Assembly (NCBI GenBank): GCA_036873755.1
Contig: JAVTVY010020398.1
Coordinates: 1-64,000, forward strand
Source: Hanleya hanleyi
Lineage: Eukaryota > Mollusca > Polyplacophora > Lepidopleurida > Hanleyidae
Length of the DNA stretch: 64,000 nucleotides
Reading direction: 5' to 3'
The notes under the pieces are model-generated. The model had not been told where the DNA came from. It searched no databases and saw nothing but the letters and a program-made list of their open reading frames with translations. The translations under genes were made by a program, and so were the position numbers. This document shows, in pieces, positions 20,435 to 32,072 of the stretch (its first letter is position 1; every line of letters starts with the position of its first letter).

Positions 20435-21655
20435 CTGTTTAATTGTTCCAGTGCCTCGGAAACTAAATTTTTAAACCCAATATTAAAACACTTCTATTTA
20501 TAATTTTGATTTCATTTTTTCACCAAATGTTAGAGGAAATAGTGAATAGTTGAATGAAGAAATAAAAAAATGACAAATTTTGACCCTCTAAAGGGGACAG
20601 CTATCCTTGATAGAACATGTAGAAATCTATGCCAATTTGGATTGTTAACCGAATGAAGAAGTCTCGAATAATTTGAAAGTCGTCTCGCTCATGGTTTGAT
20701 GAGGATAAAATGACGATGGTATGGTTGACCTGTATGTCGATCTGAATCAACCAAATGAAATATAGCATTAGCATGTCGTCTTTGATGCGTACGGTTAACG
20801 ATAATATTTGTCTAACAAGAAGAAATCAGCAGGCATTCTGCGTTTTATGGTCGTCTTCGCTATTTGCTCAATATTGCCTGTAATAGGTATGTAGATCGTT
20901 AAGGGAATTTTTATTTCGATGTTACGTAATGCATTATATCGTGTTGCAATATCCATATTCAACATATGTATTTGCACGGTGCCTCTCATTCTGTGTAACC
21001 TAGCTCTAAGATAACCGTATCTCATACTTTAAGGGGGTCCGTTACATTTCAGATTGATGATGAAGCCCCTAAATGCCTAAAAAAATTACCATTTCCTTCA
21101 TATAATATAATTGCGTAGGAATGAGAAAATCCAAGAAATAACATGGATTTCAACGGAATTTTAGAGTGGTCAAAAAATGTGGTTTATATTTTAGAAAAAT
21201 GCCCATGGTGAACATTCAGATTCTTTGCTTATATTTTTACAGCATGTATCACTGATTGAAATTATCAAAAATGGCTATTCGCTGTACCGATTTCTGGCAA
21301 TAGAGATAAGAGCCAATATCGCATGTCACATGTAATAGATAGGGGAAAACCTCAAATACCAAGTGTAGGTAGTCTGAAAACTAAGTGTAAATGTGAGATT
21401 TTTCTCACTAGGTGCAATTGTAGCTGTTTTAAGAGGATTTATGGATATACTTAATTTAATACTCATTCGCAATGGAAATGAATGCTCAGTTGTCTATAAA
21501 CGCCAGTTTTCTGAAATATATCTGGTGACTTGTGCCAAGCGAAAGGTAAGGAAATCCCCTAAACACTGTTTAGGAGGTGTTTTGGAGGAAAAATCGAGGA
21601 TAACAACTGTGAAATAGTGGACATATTGAGACTAACTACTGACACACAAACTAAA
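20435..21655. other. No gene recognised
   Basis: About 1.2 kb. The minus-strand frame at 20795-21025 is Arg/Ile-rich with no known domain. Nothing else supported. Confidence 0.45.
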
Positions 21656-22550
21656 TTGGAGAGATATGTAAGAGATGAGAAAAGTTGATGCCTGGCGGCT
21701 GAAAAATAACCATATGTTGAGTCCGCAGGAAAGATTCTCTCGGTACCTCACATTCTGACTATAGAACACAGAAGATTCTCGGACGTAGCCTTAGTACCCC
21801 AGCCGCGCTTTTATTCCAGATGCTCAATGTGGAGACTATGAATTAATCCCGCAGCCCCTAGCACTGGCTTAAGCTGAACCAGATACACTAGCTCGGGAGT
21901 TGTGATGACAGATCAGCTCAACTACCTAACTCATCTGATGTTAATGGATGAGCATCGAGGGCGTCTGATGGAGTAAACGCCACAACATGGGGTAAACATG
22001 GTAAATGCAAGAATACCCAGAAAACGTAACCTCCAATGCCCGACCTAACCTTAACGCCTTACTAAAGTGCAGACGATCAAAAGAATGAGAATTATCGATC
22101 GGACTCCCACATTGAACAAAATGGTTCTCAACATTGAAACTCTGCCAAGTTACCAAAACACATACAAGAAAACATTCCTTGCTGAAACAATAATACTGAA
22201 GACGGAGAAGAGGACTATCAAAAAAACGGACAGACTATCTTCTCAGGACAAATTATAATCGGTTTCTCGGAGTACGGACCATTTATTTGTTGGCGGTAAA
22301 GCGCTAAATCATATTTTAGAATTTTTTTAGAATGTGGTGGAAAAAGCTCTGGTTTCAATCTTCACATATGCAGGTTATATATTCACCCCTATTTACTCCA
22401 CCGCTCACTTGGCTATTATTATACGGCATGAAATAAGGGTTGTAAATAAAATTGCGTGCAACCCATTTTTGATCTCCTTGCTGCTCGCGGATGCTTTCTC
22501 ATGAGACGCCAGAGTATACATAACTCTGTGAACAAGGTGTGGTGATAAAC
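21656..22550. repeat. Dispersed repeat X, copy 1
   Basis: About 0.9 kb closely matching 27382-28235 in the same orientation and, for about 330 bp, 28905-29240 inverted. Shared words: TTGGAGAGATATGTAAGAG, ATTCTCGGACGTAGCCTTAG, TTAATGGATGAGCATC, AATGCCCGACCTAACCTTAA, CGATCAAAAGAATGAGAATT, CCCCTATTTACTCCACCGCT. It holds the ~100-nt conserved segment described in the findings at 21795-21895. No ORF of size; probably non-autonomous. Confidence 0.8.
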
Positions 22551-23046
22551 TGCCAAACCCCTCGTCCCCTTAAACTAATGATACTGGTGACTTTTGTAAA
22601 AACTCACCGTTTAGGTGCCCCAGATGTATTTCCGCTACTGGTGACAAATGAATAAATCACCGATTTTATCTGAGCGGGCAGTCTTTGATGTCAAGGGTCG
22701 AGGTGCAGGTATAGGTAAATATTCGCGCAGAGGGACGGGTCTTTCGCGTATCGGGATTATCGGTGACGCGCAGACGATACCGGTCTCAACTGTTCATATC
22801 TGCTGTTAATCACCAAATATGAGCGGAAATCAGCACGGAGGGTCCGAAAGTACAGGTACTTTGAAGATCCGATCTCCTTTGCTGAATAAGCTGTTCTAGA
22901 ACGAAACTGGTTCATATTAACTTGGACTAAGATCGAAAACTTGAGGTGAAGTACGGTATGGCCAACTGAATATTTACAACACCAGCGACGTTTACAAATT
23001 GGTAGAATGGGGATAGTTTATATCTGCCTGTTTGGCTTGTGCGCCT
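22551..23046. other. No gene recognised
   Basis: About 0.5 kb between repeat X and the Penelope fragment. No open frame or repeat that I can support. Confidence 0.45.
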
Positions 23047-23137
23047 CGAGATAAACCTAAAGACGACATACCTAAAATCTGGCTTAACTTCCCTTACGTT
23101 GGTCCTCAGGGAGAACGAATAGTCAAACGATATTTAA

Positions 23138-23859
23138 AGTGAACGTAAAGGCTGAGGCAACATGCACTCTGTGGGAAAGAGCTACATTGAAATACTGAAA
23201 TAGCAGCAACAAATATTTTTGGGGATTTTTTTGCACCGAGTACGAACGAAATTATCTCCGTTGTATTATTGTTCCCCGGCTGCCGCCATGCTGGCTATCT
23301 CACTCAGAGCAGTGACGTTGTATCACCTCGGAGCTCTTTACTTCGTGGAGTTAGAAAGCGCAGAAAGCATGTAAACATAGCGATGCACGAGGAGGCTAGC
23401 CTGACTTCAAGTTCTGACGAAGAGACAAATGAAGGTTTACAGGGTTACCAGTTTGAACCAAAACGCTCCGATGTCGACGAAAGTAGTGAGTAGTTCATCG
23501 AACGTTTCAGGTCAGTAAACACTTGCTGGAGACACGCAACACAATCAAAACACGCTTGAAACAGCCGAGCTCTCCACCACCGCAATTACAATTCGTGCTA
23601 CAGCGATGCCAAAACAAAGTGATACTACGTCACAGGAAAATATCACGTGCTCCGTACAAGCGTTTTCATTGGCGCAAGGCTAATCAATAAACTGATATGG
23701 CCGACTCCAGTCGCTCGCTGCATCAGTCAATAATTCCCGTGTTTGGAAAATTTTTTTTGGAAGGGAAAAAATCACAAAAAATATTTGTTGCTGCCAAATG
23801 ATACTTTTAATATAGTTCTTCCACACAGTGCGTGTGTTGTCGCAGCCTTTACGTTCACT
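23138..23859 (+). mobile_element. TTAA-target TIR element inside the PLE ORF
   Basis: 722 bp, flanked by TTAA at 23134-23137 and 23860-23863. The first and last 17 bases are perfect inverted repeats (AGTGAACGTAAAGGCTG), and the similarity extends about 100 bp inward (GCAGCAACAAATATTTTT is shared). TTAA duplication indicates a piggyBac-type transposase source; none is encoded here. The ends are unrelated to the CCCTATCTGGCC family elsewhere in the window. Confidence 0.9.
23383..23493 (+). CDS. Short acidic ORF resembling the N-terminal exon of P2X7-like-domain proteins
   Basis: ATG at 23383 opens 36 residues: MHEEASLTSSSDEETNEG, then GYQFEPKRSDVDESSE and a stop. The Ser/Asp/Glu run followed by (P/G)YQFEP is what I recall at the start of multicopy animal proteins with a P2X7 C-terminal-like zinc domain. 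GTGAGT at 23484-23489 is a good splice donor that would remove the stop, so this may be a captured first exon. It lies wholly between the terminal repeats of the TTAA element. The homology is from memory and short; treat as a hypothesis. Confidence 0.35.
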   Translation: MHEEASLTSSSDEETNEGLQGYQFEPKRSDVDESSE

Positions 23860-24907
23860 TTAAGCAAAATTCGCAGACTTCTCACAAAGCCAGTGAAGAT
23901 CATTGTTCATTGGAGAACCACTAAAGTCAGTGCAATTATCAACATTAAAGACAAGACTCCGCATGAATTTAGAAGTGATATTGTGTACCAATTTACCTGT
24001 CCTGGTTGTAATTCTAGTTACATCGGAAGAACTGAGCGTTGTCTTGAAACACGACTAAAGGAACATAGTAAAGGCAACAGCGAAATCCATCATTTGTTCA
24101 GTTGTGAGCACTTCCAACATATTAAAGACCTACTTGATTTACCTAATAGATTAGAAGGTATTCCATATTGCCCATTGTCCTCAGTCTTATTGTCTAACAC
24201 TAAAGTTATCGACTCCGCGGATCACTGGAATGTCTTGTTATTTAAGGAAGCCCTAGCTATTCGGCGCTCAAATCCTAAACTTAACAGTGGTGTAAAAGCT
24301 TCGAAAGAGCTACAGTTATTCAGGTAGACTACTGTTTATTATTTTGGTATTTTGTTTCCAGTTTCAATTTTTATATATTTTATTCCATCAATCACTGTTT
24401 AGATAAGATAATTCAACTATCCAGCATTTCTGTGGTGTGTGTATTTCTTGTCTTGTTAATTAATAGCCTAATATAGTTCGCCCATATAGTTCAGCATTTC
24501 CCGTTCTGTAACTATCCAATTCTCCATATCTTATTTCCGATTTCAATCTTAGGTACCTTTGTTACGTTTCTCTAATCAACTTAATACATTTTTTCTAATC
24601 TCTGTTTCACTTGTGTTTATTCCCCTGATTGACATTTCTGCTGCCACCCTATACACATTCACACACCTCAATAAATCACCACCCGTATCTATTATCCTTA
24701 TCAAACTATTGCCATTTCGATTGTGTATTGTCAGGCCTATGTGGTGTGTGTATTCTTTGTCATGTCTATTTGCCACTCATGTTTACCTTAATTGTTATGT
24801 TCACATATTATCTGATTGGCTATTGCCCTCTAATTTTGTGTATCGAACCATTTCAGTTTTTGTTAGTCGTTTTGTATATAAGAGCCTGTAACTGCTGTTA
24901 GATCACA

Positions 24908-24945
24908 TCCTGAAGATGACAAATAAAATTTTGTCGAAATATTGA
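24908..24945 (+). other. PLE-associated CTGAAGA...CGAAA motif (hammerhead-like)
   Basis: CTGAAGATGACAAAT...ATTTTGTCGAAATATTG: core CTGAAGA fits CUGANGA, a GACAAA/TTTTGTC stem, then GAAA. As in the 4551-4591 motif, one extra base precedes the stem. No convincing stem I closes it, so a degenerate ribozyme or a related structural element. Located at the 3' end of the PLE fragment. Confidence 0.5.
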
Positions 24946-24960
24946 GACTGTCACCATGCG

Positions 24961-25369
24961 TTTATTAAGTTTATTCGGAGTTACTTTGCTTCTGCATTAT
25001 GCCAAGCTTATCAGTGGATCAACACGATTATATCTGCCCAATGGCAGATTTCGGCGTATTGGTAAGGGCTGATGAGGCGGGCAGAGAGGGTGTGGGGGAA
25101 CGTTACCCTGACGCTTTCCATCGAGCCATTGAGCCATTCTGATTTTTTTTATCACGCTGAGGTTAGGTTCATCTTAAGCCTATTATCATAGTCCTAGGCA
25201 ATTACATATTGTTCAGAATTTTTGTTTTTCCAAAGCGAAGTCGTAGTTTGATGTCTAAAGGTGATTCGTTGTCTATAATTATCGCAAAAACACACGAGCG
25301 CAGTTATAAAAACAAAAATGGATTAAGTATATGTGTCATAATTAATGATTGATTAGAGGGATTTTTATC
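24961..25369. other. No gene recognised
   Basis: About 0.4 kb with no ORF or repeat supported. Confidence 0.5.
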
Positions 25370-25658
25370 ACTCTCCAAAAAATGTTGAGTGAAATTTCAT
25401 TCAAGTAAGAGTGGAAATTGATCCCACTCAGTACTCATGTGAGATTGTCACTCAACTTGAGTTACTTTTCTCTCAACTTGAGTTAAATGCACTCAACTTG
25501 TGTGACATTCACTCAAGCATAAGAGTGGAAATTGATCCCACTCAAATTGAGTGAACTTGAGTGGTTTTAAGTTGAGTGAAAAATAACTCCAGTTTGGATG
25601 AACAGGTAATTTCACTCAAACATGAGTGGAACAGTTCACTCAAGTTTTTTTAGAGAGT
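25370..25658. mobile_element. MITE built from iterated ACTCAA/TTGAGT words
   Basis: Left end ACTCTCCAAAAAATGTTGAG and right end CTCAAGTTTTTTTAGAGAGT are inverted repeats. The interior is filled with CACTCAA, ACTCAAGTTGAGT-like and AAGAGTGGAAATTGATCCCA words in both orientations. No coding capacity. The target duplication is unclear. Confidence 0.8.
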
Positions 25659-26258
25659 ATGAGAGGCCTTTCTGAATTCAGAAAAAACCCCATTGTGATT
25701 AAAAACTACCCTGATTATCAAATGGTAAAAGTTTTGAAACTTTTGAACTGGTGATAACTAACATAATTTTATACATATAAACTATATTTTCCGACTATTC
25801 TAAGAAAGTGTTATTATGCTTAGAATAGTATAATCTGTCAAATATTACATGGAAATCATGAATTCCACGGAAAAGCGAACATCGCTAAAACCAGCCTTTT
25901 TTCGCATAAAATTCACTCCACATTCTTTCGTAGACCATATATTAGCATGTTTTGTTTTACTATTCGCTTCCTATAATCTCCGGGGGCACGTCAATTTCAG
26001 AGAAGATGTGTTTTAATCGCGAAATATTTTTCCCGCAATTTTTGAACCTGAAGAACTCGAGGAAGAAAAGTTGCATTTTACTGAAAACTATATTATTTCA
26101 AACATCTGTAGAAAAGATATGCATGTGACGTGAACTGTATACCTTTGTAAAAATAAGAGTTCAGAGTTTGAATTTTATAAGTAGAAGTGATAAATTCACC
26201 CTAGGAATATTTTTTTGGAAAAAATGTGTAATTAATAAAGCTCTTTCACCGAGAAGAT
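25659..26258. other. No gene recognised
   Basis: About 0.6 kb AT-rich sequence; nothing supported. Confidence 0.5.
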
Positions 26259-26262
26259 TTAA

Positions 26263-26786
26263 CCCTATGTGGCCTGGGCGATTTGGCGTGTATCGCAGCC
26301 TGGGGAGGGCGGAAAGTCCCCCACCCCCTATTTATTTTCGCTATCGCTAAGGCTAGAGGGCTGAAACTTACCACACTATATCAGTGGGTAAAGCTCTACA
26401 AGAAAATGCTACACCATTCAAGATGGCCGCCATAATGACGTCACTGTGACGTCATTTTCAAAAAGAGCATTTTGGACCATTTTTTGGTCAGAATTTTCGA
26501 ATTTTTATTTTTGCTATTTCTCCGCAAAAACTGCATGATAAATTAGTAAATAATAATTTAATATGAAATAAAATAGATGTTACCCACTTTTCCATACAGA
26601 AAGGAAAAATTTTGAAGAAATATGACGAAAAAATAACTTTTCTGCTACTCCACCTGACCGCCATTTTGAATTTACCCATGATCCTCTGCTCGGGGGGTCA
26701 TGCAAGTAGGCTCAAAATGACCCCAATATGATAATCGGAAAAGTCACGAAGTTTCAGCTCTCAATTTTTCGTCGTTCTCGAGATAG
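26263..26786 (+). mobile_element. TTAA-target MITE, right end lost
   Basis: Left end intact (TTAA at 26259-26262, then CCCTATGTGGCCTGGGCG). The interior is typical, but homology stops at TCGTTCTCGAGATAG (26772-26786). Confidence 0.85.
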
Positions 26787-27381
26787 GAGGTGATTCCGTC
26801 ACAGACTAGATTTAACCCCTGTGATGATCCAATCGCGTTTTTCTCGCGAGGAAAAGCAAATATCATCCTTGGGTACTGTATGTTGGTAAGAGATGTCATA
26901 TAAAAATAATCATATTGAAACAGAGCAGCAACAAAATAGACAAGCAACACTAGTCAATAGTCATGTCTGTTTCAGGTGATTCCGCCACGAACATTTCGAG
27001 GCATGATTTACTGATCCGTAAACAGATGTCATATAGAACAGCAAACTAAACATAAATCTACATTTGTATGACCACGGAATTTCCGAGTACATTTCTTTGA
27101 ATAAAAAAAAGTCTTCCCAACGGTGATTCCTTCGACGGTGGAATTCATCAAATATGCCAGCTGTTCAAAATATCCTGAGATAAAGGATACGGCAAAGTGA
27201 AATTATACGAACCAGTAGCTTATCAGCTGAAGTTACGGATCACTGCACACACAGGCTCCTCTTTATCCTCTCAAAAATGTGCAAAAGTCGAATTAGTTGT
27301 AACAGTTGTAATGCAATATGTAAAATGCATAGATCACTGGCGCCCGGAGTCCGACAAGCTTGTTGCTTGTTAAATCTGGCC
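26787..27381. other. No gene; short GGTGATTCC echoes
   Basis: About 0.6 kb. GTGATTCCG(T/C)CAC occurs at about 26790 and 26980, and a relative near 27122; otherwise nothing recognisable. Confidence 0.4.
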
Positions 27382-28235
27382 ATTGGAGAGATATGTAAGA
27401 GGCGGCTGAAAAGCAACCAAATGATGAGTCCACAGGAAAGATTCTCTCAGTACTTCATATTCAGACTCGGAGGATTCTCGGACGTAGCCTTAGTATCTAT
27501 ATTTATTATATAGTATTGCTGATGCTCATGTGGAGACTATGAAGTAACCTCGCGGCCCCTAGCACTGGCTACAGCTGAACTAGATACGCTAGATCAAATA
27601 ACTAACTCATCTGATGTTAATGGATGAGCATCGTGGGCGTCTGATGGAGTAAACGCCTCAACATGGGGTAAACATAATAAATGCAAGAATACCCAGAAAA
27701 ACTAACTTACAATGCCCGACCTAACCTTAACGCCTTACTAAAGTACGGACGATCAAAAGAATGAGAATTATCGATCGGACTCCCACATCGGACAAAATGG
27801 TTATCAAAACACATAGAAGAAAACATTCCTTGCTGAAACAATATTAAGGAAGACGGAGAAGAGGAGGAATTATCTTCTCAGGACAAATTATAGCGTTTTG
27901 CAAACATCGACAAAGACTTATAAAGAAACTTGATTGATGTTATCGAACTAAAAAGTTCAGAAGGTAATCGGTTTCGCGAAGTTTATGTACAGACCATTTA
28001 TTTGTTGGCGTTAAAGCGATAAATCATTTTTTATATATATTTTTTAGAATGTGGTGGAAAAGCTCTGGCTCCAATCTTAACATATGCAGGTCATATATTT
28101 ACCCCTATTTACTCCACCGCTCACTTGGCAATTATTATAAAATTGCGGGCAACCCATTTTTAATCTCCTTGTTGGCGGACGCTTTCTCAGGAGACACCAG
28201 AGTATACATAAATGATAGACAGTTTGGTGGTGATA
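27382..28235. repeat. Dispersed repeat X, copy 2
   Basis: Same family and orientation as 21656-22550, offset about 5.7 kb. It carries about 70 bp (near 27893-27965) absent from copy 1, and a diverged version of the ~100-nt conserved segment at 27500-27600. Confidence 0.8.
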
Positions 28236-28794
28236 CCGACATATGAATGTCCATCTGGTTGAAAAAAATAACGGTTCAATCCAAGATTCTGATCAACCAT
28301 ATTTGGGGAGTCATCTTCTCTCCAGTTTGTCTGCTTGAAGGGGTAGAATATCCCGTATAATGGGCTTATCTAAGCCTTGACAGAAACCTTCATCAATATT
28401 TTTTTATGAAAAAGAACCTGTTTCATATTTATTTTTGCTACTTCGGTGTCTTTGATGTCCGCTGTTCAAATTGAACCCATTTAATCTGACCTGGGGCTTT
28501 ACAAGATCAAACATGACACGTTCCTCTGCAATGGGCTGAGTGAATACCAAGAAGATAGTACCCGCTTTAAAATTATGTAAGTCCCGGAGAAATAAAGTCT
28601 GTGCCAGCTTTTGATGGGTTTGTAGTGACGACACATTGACTAACAGCCGTAACTGCTGTGAACCAGCAATTTTAAGTTATTGACCTAAACGGGCCTTGAA
28701 ATAACATTTGATTTTCGCCTTATTACTTTTTCGCTCATATTGCAAACATTATTAACAGGAAATTAGGACAAGTTAGAGATTTTATATCTTCATC
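28236..28794. other. No gene recognised
   Basis: About 0.56 kb; the minus-strand frame at 28404-28634 has no domain I recognise. Confidence 0.45.
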
Positions 28795-29670
28795 CTATCT
28801 AGCCTTGGCTTTTGAGACCTGCCCAGGCCTGGGGGGAGGGGGGGGCTTTTGGGTCCCCTAATTATTTTTCTTATTCCTTGAGCTAGGGGTTGAAACGTAC
28901 GACGTCGGGCATTACAGGTTAGTTTTCCTGGGTATTCTTGCATTTACCAGTTTTACCCCATGTTGAGGCGTTTACTCCATCAGACCTCCACGATGCTCAT
29001 CCATTAACATCAGATGAGTTGTTTGAGCTGACCTGTCATCACAGCATCCGAGCTAGCGTATCTAATTCCGCTTAAGCCGGTGTTAGGGGACGTGTGGATA
29101 CTTCAATGTCTTCATATGAACAGATGCAATAAAAGCGCGGCTGAGATACTAAGGCTACATCCGAGAATCCACCGAATTCTCGGGTCTGAATGTTAGGCGT
29201 CGATGAATGCTTTCCTGTAGAATCATATGGTTGCTTTTAGTCGTCAGACGTCGTCAATTTTTCCCACCTCTTGCATATCGCTCCAATTTACCACACTATA
29301 CCCTTGAGTCAAGCTCTACCTGGAAATGTAAAAAAAAAACGAAAACGGACGCTTTGAAGACGTCACATTCTCGTCATTTTTTAAAAAAACAACTTTTGGT
29401 CGATTTTTCGAATTTTTTATTTATGCACTTTCTCCGCAAAAACTGTATAACAAAGTAGTAAATGTTAATCTGATGTGAAATAAAATAGTTTGTTTTCGTC
29501 ATGACGAAAACATCACTTTCTGGTCCTCCATGTATCCGCCATCTTGAATTTACCCATGATCCTCTGCTCGGGGGGTTATGCAATTAGGTTCAAAATAACC
29601 CCAATATGATACACTACAAAGTCGCGGTGTGTTCTGAACATAGCGCAGAAAGTTTTGTAGTGGGGCCATA
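28795..29670 (+). mobile_element. TTAA-target MITE split by repeat X
   Basis: Left part 28795-28900 (CCTATCTAGCCTTGGC...GTTGAAACGTACGAC) and right part from about 29285 (TTACCACACTATACCC... to GCAGAAAGTTTTGTAG) belong to one MITE; in intact copies they are adjacent. The inserted piece is 28905-29240. The right terminus is eroded. Confidence 0.7.
28905..29240 (-). repeat. Dispersed repeat X, copy 3 (inverted, inside the MITE)
   Basis: Inverted relative to copies 1 and 2: GTCGGGCATTACAGGTTAGT, GTTTACTCCATCAGAC..., GATGCTCATCCATTAACATC, then the best-preserved version of the ~100-nt segment (29045-29160). ACGTCGT-like words flank it. Confidence 0.7.
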
Positions 29671-30502
29671 ATGGACTGGTAGGCGAAGGAAATTGATTAT
29701 GAATAATTTTTGCTTCAGACGGACCTGGAACGACTTAGTGTTACTATAGGAATGATCAGGAATCAGAAAACTGATGTCTTGTCAGCATCATGTGGACTGT
29801 TGGCCAAAGGATATGTTATGTTTACACGAGAAGAACTCCTTTGTGTCTGACAGTGATAAAACAGTTTTCCCTATCCGAAACAGGCAAAGTCATATTTTTC
29901 TTACATCATACATACTGAAATATCAGCCTGAAAGAAAGTATCATTGTCATGCATAAAAACGGATATATGCTCCCTGGCCTATTTTGCTACATTTGAGGCA
30001 TGTATAGGGAGGAGTGTCTGTTGTAACAAAAATATGACACCGCAATCAAAAATCAAAATAATTCCTTCAAATAATCAAAATTCCAAAGTTGTGCGAAAAT
30101 ATTATATTTATAGTTTGATATCTCATATTTTTATCACGAGAGAAAATCCTCCATAAAAATGCATAAAACGTACCAAAATAGGTCCAGGGTCACATTTTGA
30201 TCAACCATATATCCAGTTTAATTTTTTCGTGGCTGATATTTTAGTATGTATATGTATACTCCAAGAAAAATATGATTTTGAAGGTTTTGGATTCAAGAAT
30301 CTTTTTTCACATTTCCTCCCTCTTGCAGGAACATAGACCGTATTTACATCAATATTTTAAATTTGTGCTTATTTGTATTTTGACGCTAATAATGGCGTGC
30401 GGATCAGGTTGTTCGCTTATAGAACTGAATATTAATTTGACAGAGACAAAACACTGAATTATCGTTTTTATTCATGAAATAAATAAATGTGATTTGTTTC
30501 AG
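29671..30502. other. Upstream of SLC29 exon; old RT-family echoes only
   Basis: About 0.8 kb. Weak matches to the RT-family 3' region (e.g. TGATGTCTTGTCAGCATCAT near 29770; TCCCTCTTGCAGGAACATAG near 30320) suggest an ancient copy. It ends in the acceptor TTTGTTTCAG of the exon at 30503. Confidence 0.45.
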
Positions 30503-30656
30503 ATGGAGCGAAAGTTCTTCGGGATGACAGAAGTTCATTCCTCGGTCATGTGGTTCTGGACCCAGGATGGGAAGGAACTCATACTCACAAGGAATTCGCT
30601 GGTTTTACCCTCATGGAAACTGTTGATCACATGAGGAAACACCCGCCACCAGACAG
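30503..30656 (+). CDS. SLC29 (ENT) gene, N-terminal exon
   Basis: 154-nt exon between acceptor TTTGTTTCAG and donor CAG|GTACGA. In the frame reading GHVVLDPGWEG...HTHKEFAGFTLME it ends KHPPPDR, with AG left over as a split codon. SLC29 transporters start their first membrane helix with P-x-DRY; the next exon (32073) begins G TAT AAT GCA GTG, so the junction gives PPPDR-YNAVFIIML, in phase. The N-terminal 45 residues are cytosolic and variable in the family, so identity rests on the PPDRY junction plus the downstream exons. The last 18 bases of this exon and its donor are reiterated about 36 times in the adjoining intron. Confidence 0.75.
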
Positions 30657-30894
30657 GTACGACTCACTCAGACACCCACCACTAGACAGGTACGGCTTAC
30701 TTAGACACCACCGTCAGACAGGTACGACTTCCATCAGAGTTACTCAGATACCCGCCACTAGACAATTACGATTCACTCACACACACCGTCAGACAGGTAC
30801 GACTTATTCAGACACCATCCACCAGACAGGTACAACTCACTCATACACCATCAGACAGATATGACTCACTCAAACATTCACCACCAGATAGGTA

Positions 30895-30930
<36 letters not shown>

Positions 30931-31400
30931 TCTCTCTCTCTCTCACACACACACACCATCAGATAGGTACGACTTACTCAGACACCCGTCACAAGGCAGG
31001 TACGACTCACTCACACACACACCATCAGACAGATACGACTCGCTCAAATATTCACCACCAGACAGGTATGAATCACTCTCACACACACACCATCAGACAG
31101 ATACAACTTACTCAGACAACCGCCACCAGGCCGGTAAGAGTCACTCACACACACCATCAAACAGGTAAGACTCGCTCAAATATTCGCCACCAGACAGGTA
31201 CGACTCACTCTCACACACACACACACCCTCAGACAGGTACGACTTACTCAGACACTCGTCAACAGGCAGGTACGACTCGCACACACACAATCAGACACGT
31301 ACGACTAGCTCAAATATTCACCACCAGAGGAGTACGACTCACTCACACACACCATCAGACAGGTACAACTTACTCAGACACCCGCCACCAGGCAGCTACG

Positions 31401-31439
<39 letters not shown>

Positions 31440-31870
31440 ATCCGACAGGTAAGACACGCTCAAATATTCACCACCAGGCAGGTACGATTCACTCACACAC
31501 AAACCATCAGACAGGTACGACGTACGACTCACTCACACACCATCAGACAGGTACGTCTCGCTCAAATATTCGCCGCCAGACATGTACGACTCACTCACGC
31601 ACTCCATCAGACGGGTACGACTTCCCAGCACCAGACAGGTACGACTCACTCACACACACACACACCATCAGACAGGTACGACTTGCTCAAATATTCACCA
31701 CCAGACAGGTACGACTCACTCACACACGCCATCAGACAGGTCGACTTTCCCAAACACCCGCCACCAAACAGGTACGTCTCACTCAAACACCCCCTACCAG
31801 ACAGGTATGACTCATACAAACTCCCGCCAACGGATAGGCACAGCTCCCGCAAACTCCCCCACCAGACACT
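30640..31870 (+). repeat. ~34-bp minisatellite reiterating an exon/intron junction
   Basis: About 36 units of roughly 34 bp, e.g. CACCAGACAGGTACGACTCA followed by CTCA(CA)nCAT. Three unit flavours (CTCACTCACACACACCAT, CGCTCAAATATTCACCAC, TTACTCAGACACCCGCCAC) tend to alternate as a ~100-bp higher-order repeat. A (CT)n run (30900-30940) and a (CA)n run (31408-31438) are embedded. The unit corresponds to the SLC29 exon end plus splice donor. The long frames through it are repeat artefacts, not proteins. Confidence 0.9.
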
Positions 31871-32072
31871 TGCGACACACTTATTGATTTCTGAGGCATT
31901 AAATGAAAATAATAATGAAAAAAATGAATAAAATTATAGCGAATGATAAAATCTAATATTGGAAAATCTGCTAAGAGTATCAACTCTTTCGTTCCAAATG
32001 CACCCTAGCATTTCGCCAAAGCACTATTTCGTCCTAACGGGATCGATATATAAATCATTTTAACTCTTGCAG
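31871..32072. other. Intron sequence
   Basis: About 200 bp of AT-rich intron ending in the acceptor AACTCTTGCAG. Confidence 0.5.

Larger units (their letters stand above)
23047..24327 (+). pseudogene. PLE linker and GIY-YIG endonuclease, split by insertion
   Basis: Before the insertion it reads PKIWLNFPYVGPQGERIVKR-Y-L; after it, SKIRRLLTKPVKIIVHWRTT, then KDKTPHEFRSDIVYQFTCPG-C and YIGRT with downstream Arg (CLETRLKEH), ending KASKELQLFR and a stop at 24325-24327. Removing 23138-23859 plus one TTAA restores the codons TTA AGC exactly, so the host frame is recovered. The FPYVGP segment and the Cys-rich GIY-YIG (FTCPGC) are standard for Penelope C-termini. Residues before KIRRLL in the longer open frame beginning at 23743 belong to the inserted element's terminal repeat, not to the PLE. 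Confidence 0.85.
23047..24960 (+). mobile_element. Penelope-like element fragment (different family), interrupted by a TTAA transposon
   Basis: Plus-strand 3' portion of a PLE: linker plus GIY-YIG coding region (23047-23136 and 23864-24327), then a 3' UTR of about 600 bp ending in a CTGAAGATGAC...GTCGAAATATTG motif (24908-24945). The RT palm is absent; the 5' boundary near 23040 is approximate. Confidence 0.8.

Noticed and set aside
24559..24901. Hydrophobic frames in the 3' UTR of the PLE fragment
   Set aside because: Two overlapping frames in T-rich sequence between the PLE stop and its 3' structural motif; UTR, not coding.
30861..31931. 356-codon open frame rich in His/Thr/Ser
   Set aside because: Produced by the 34-bp minisatellite and embedded (CT)n/(CA)n runs; no domain, frames interchangeable.
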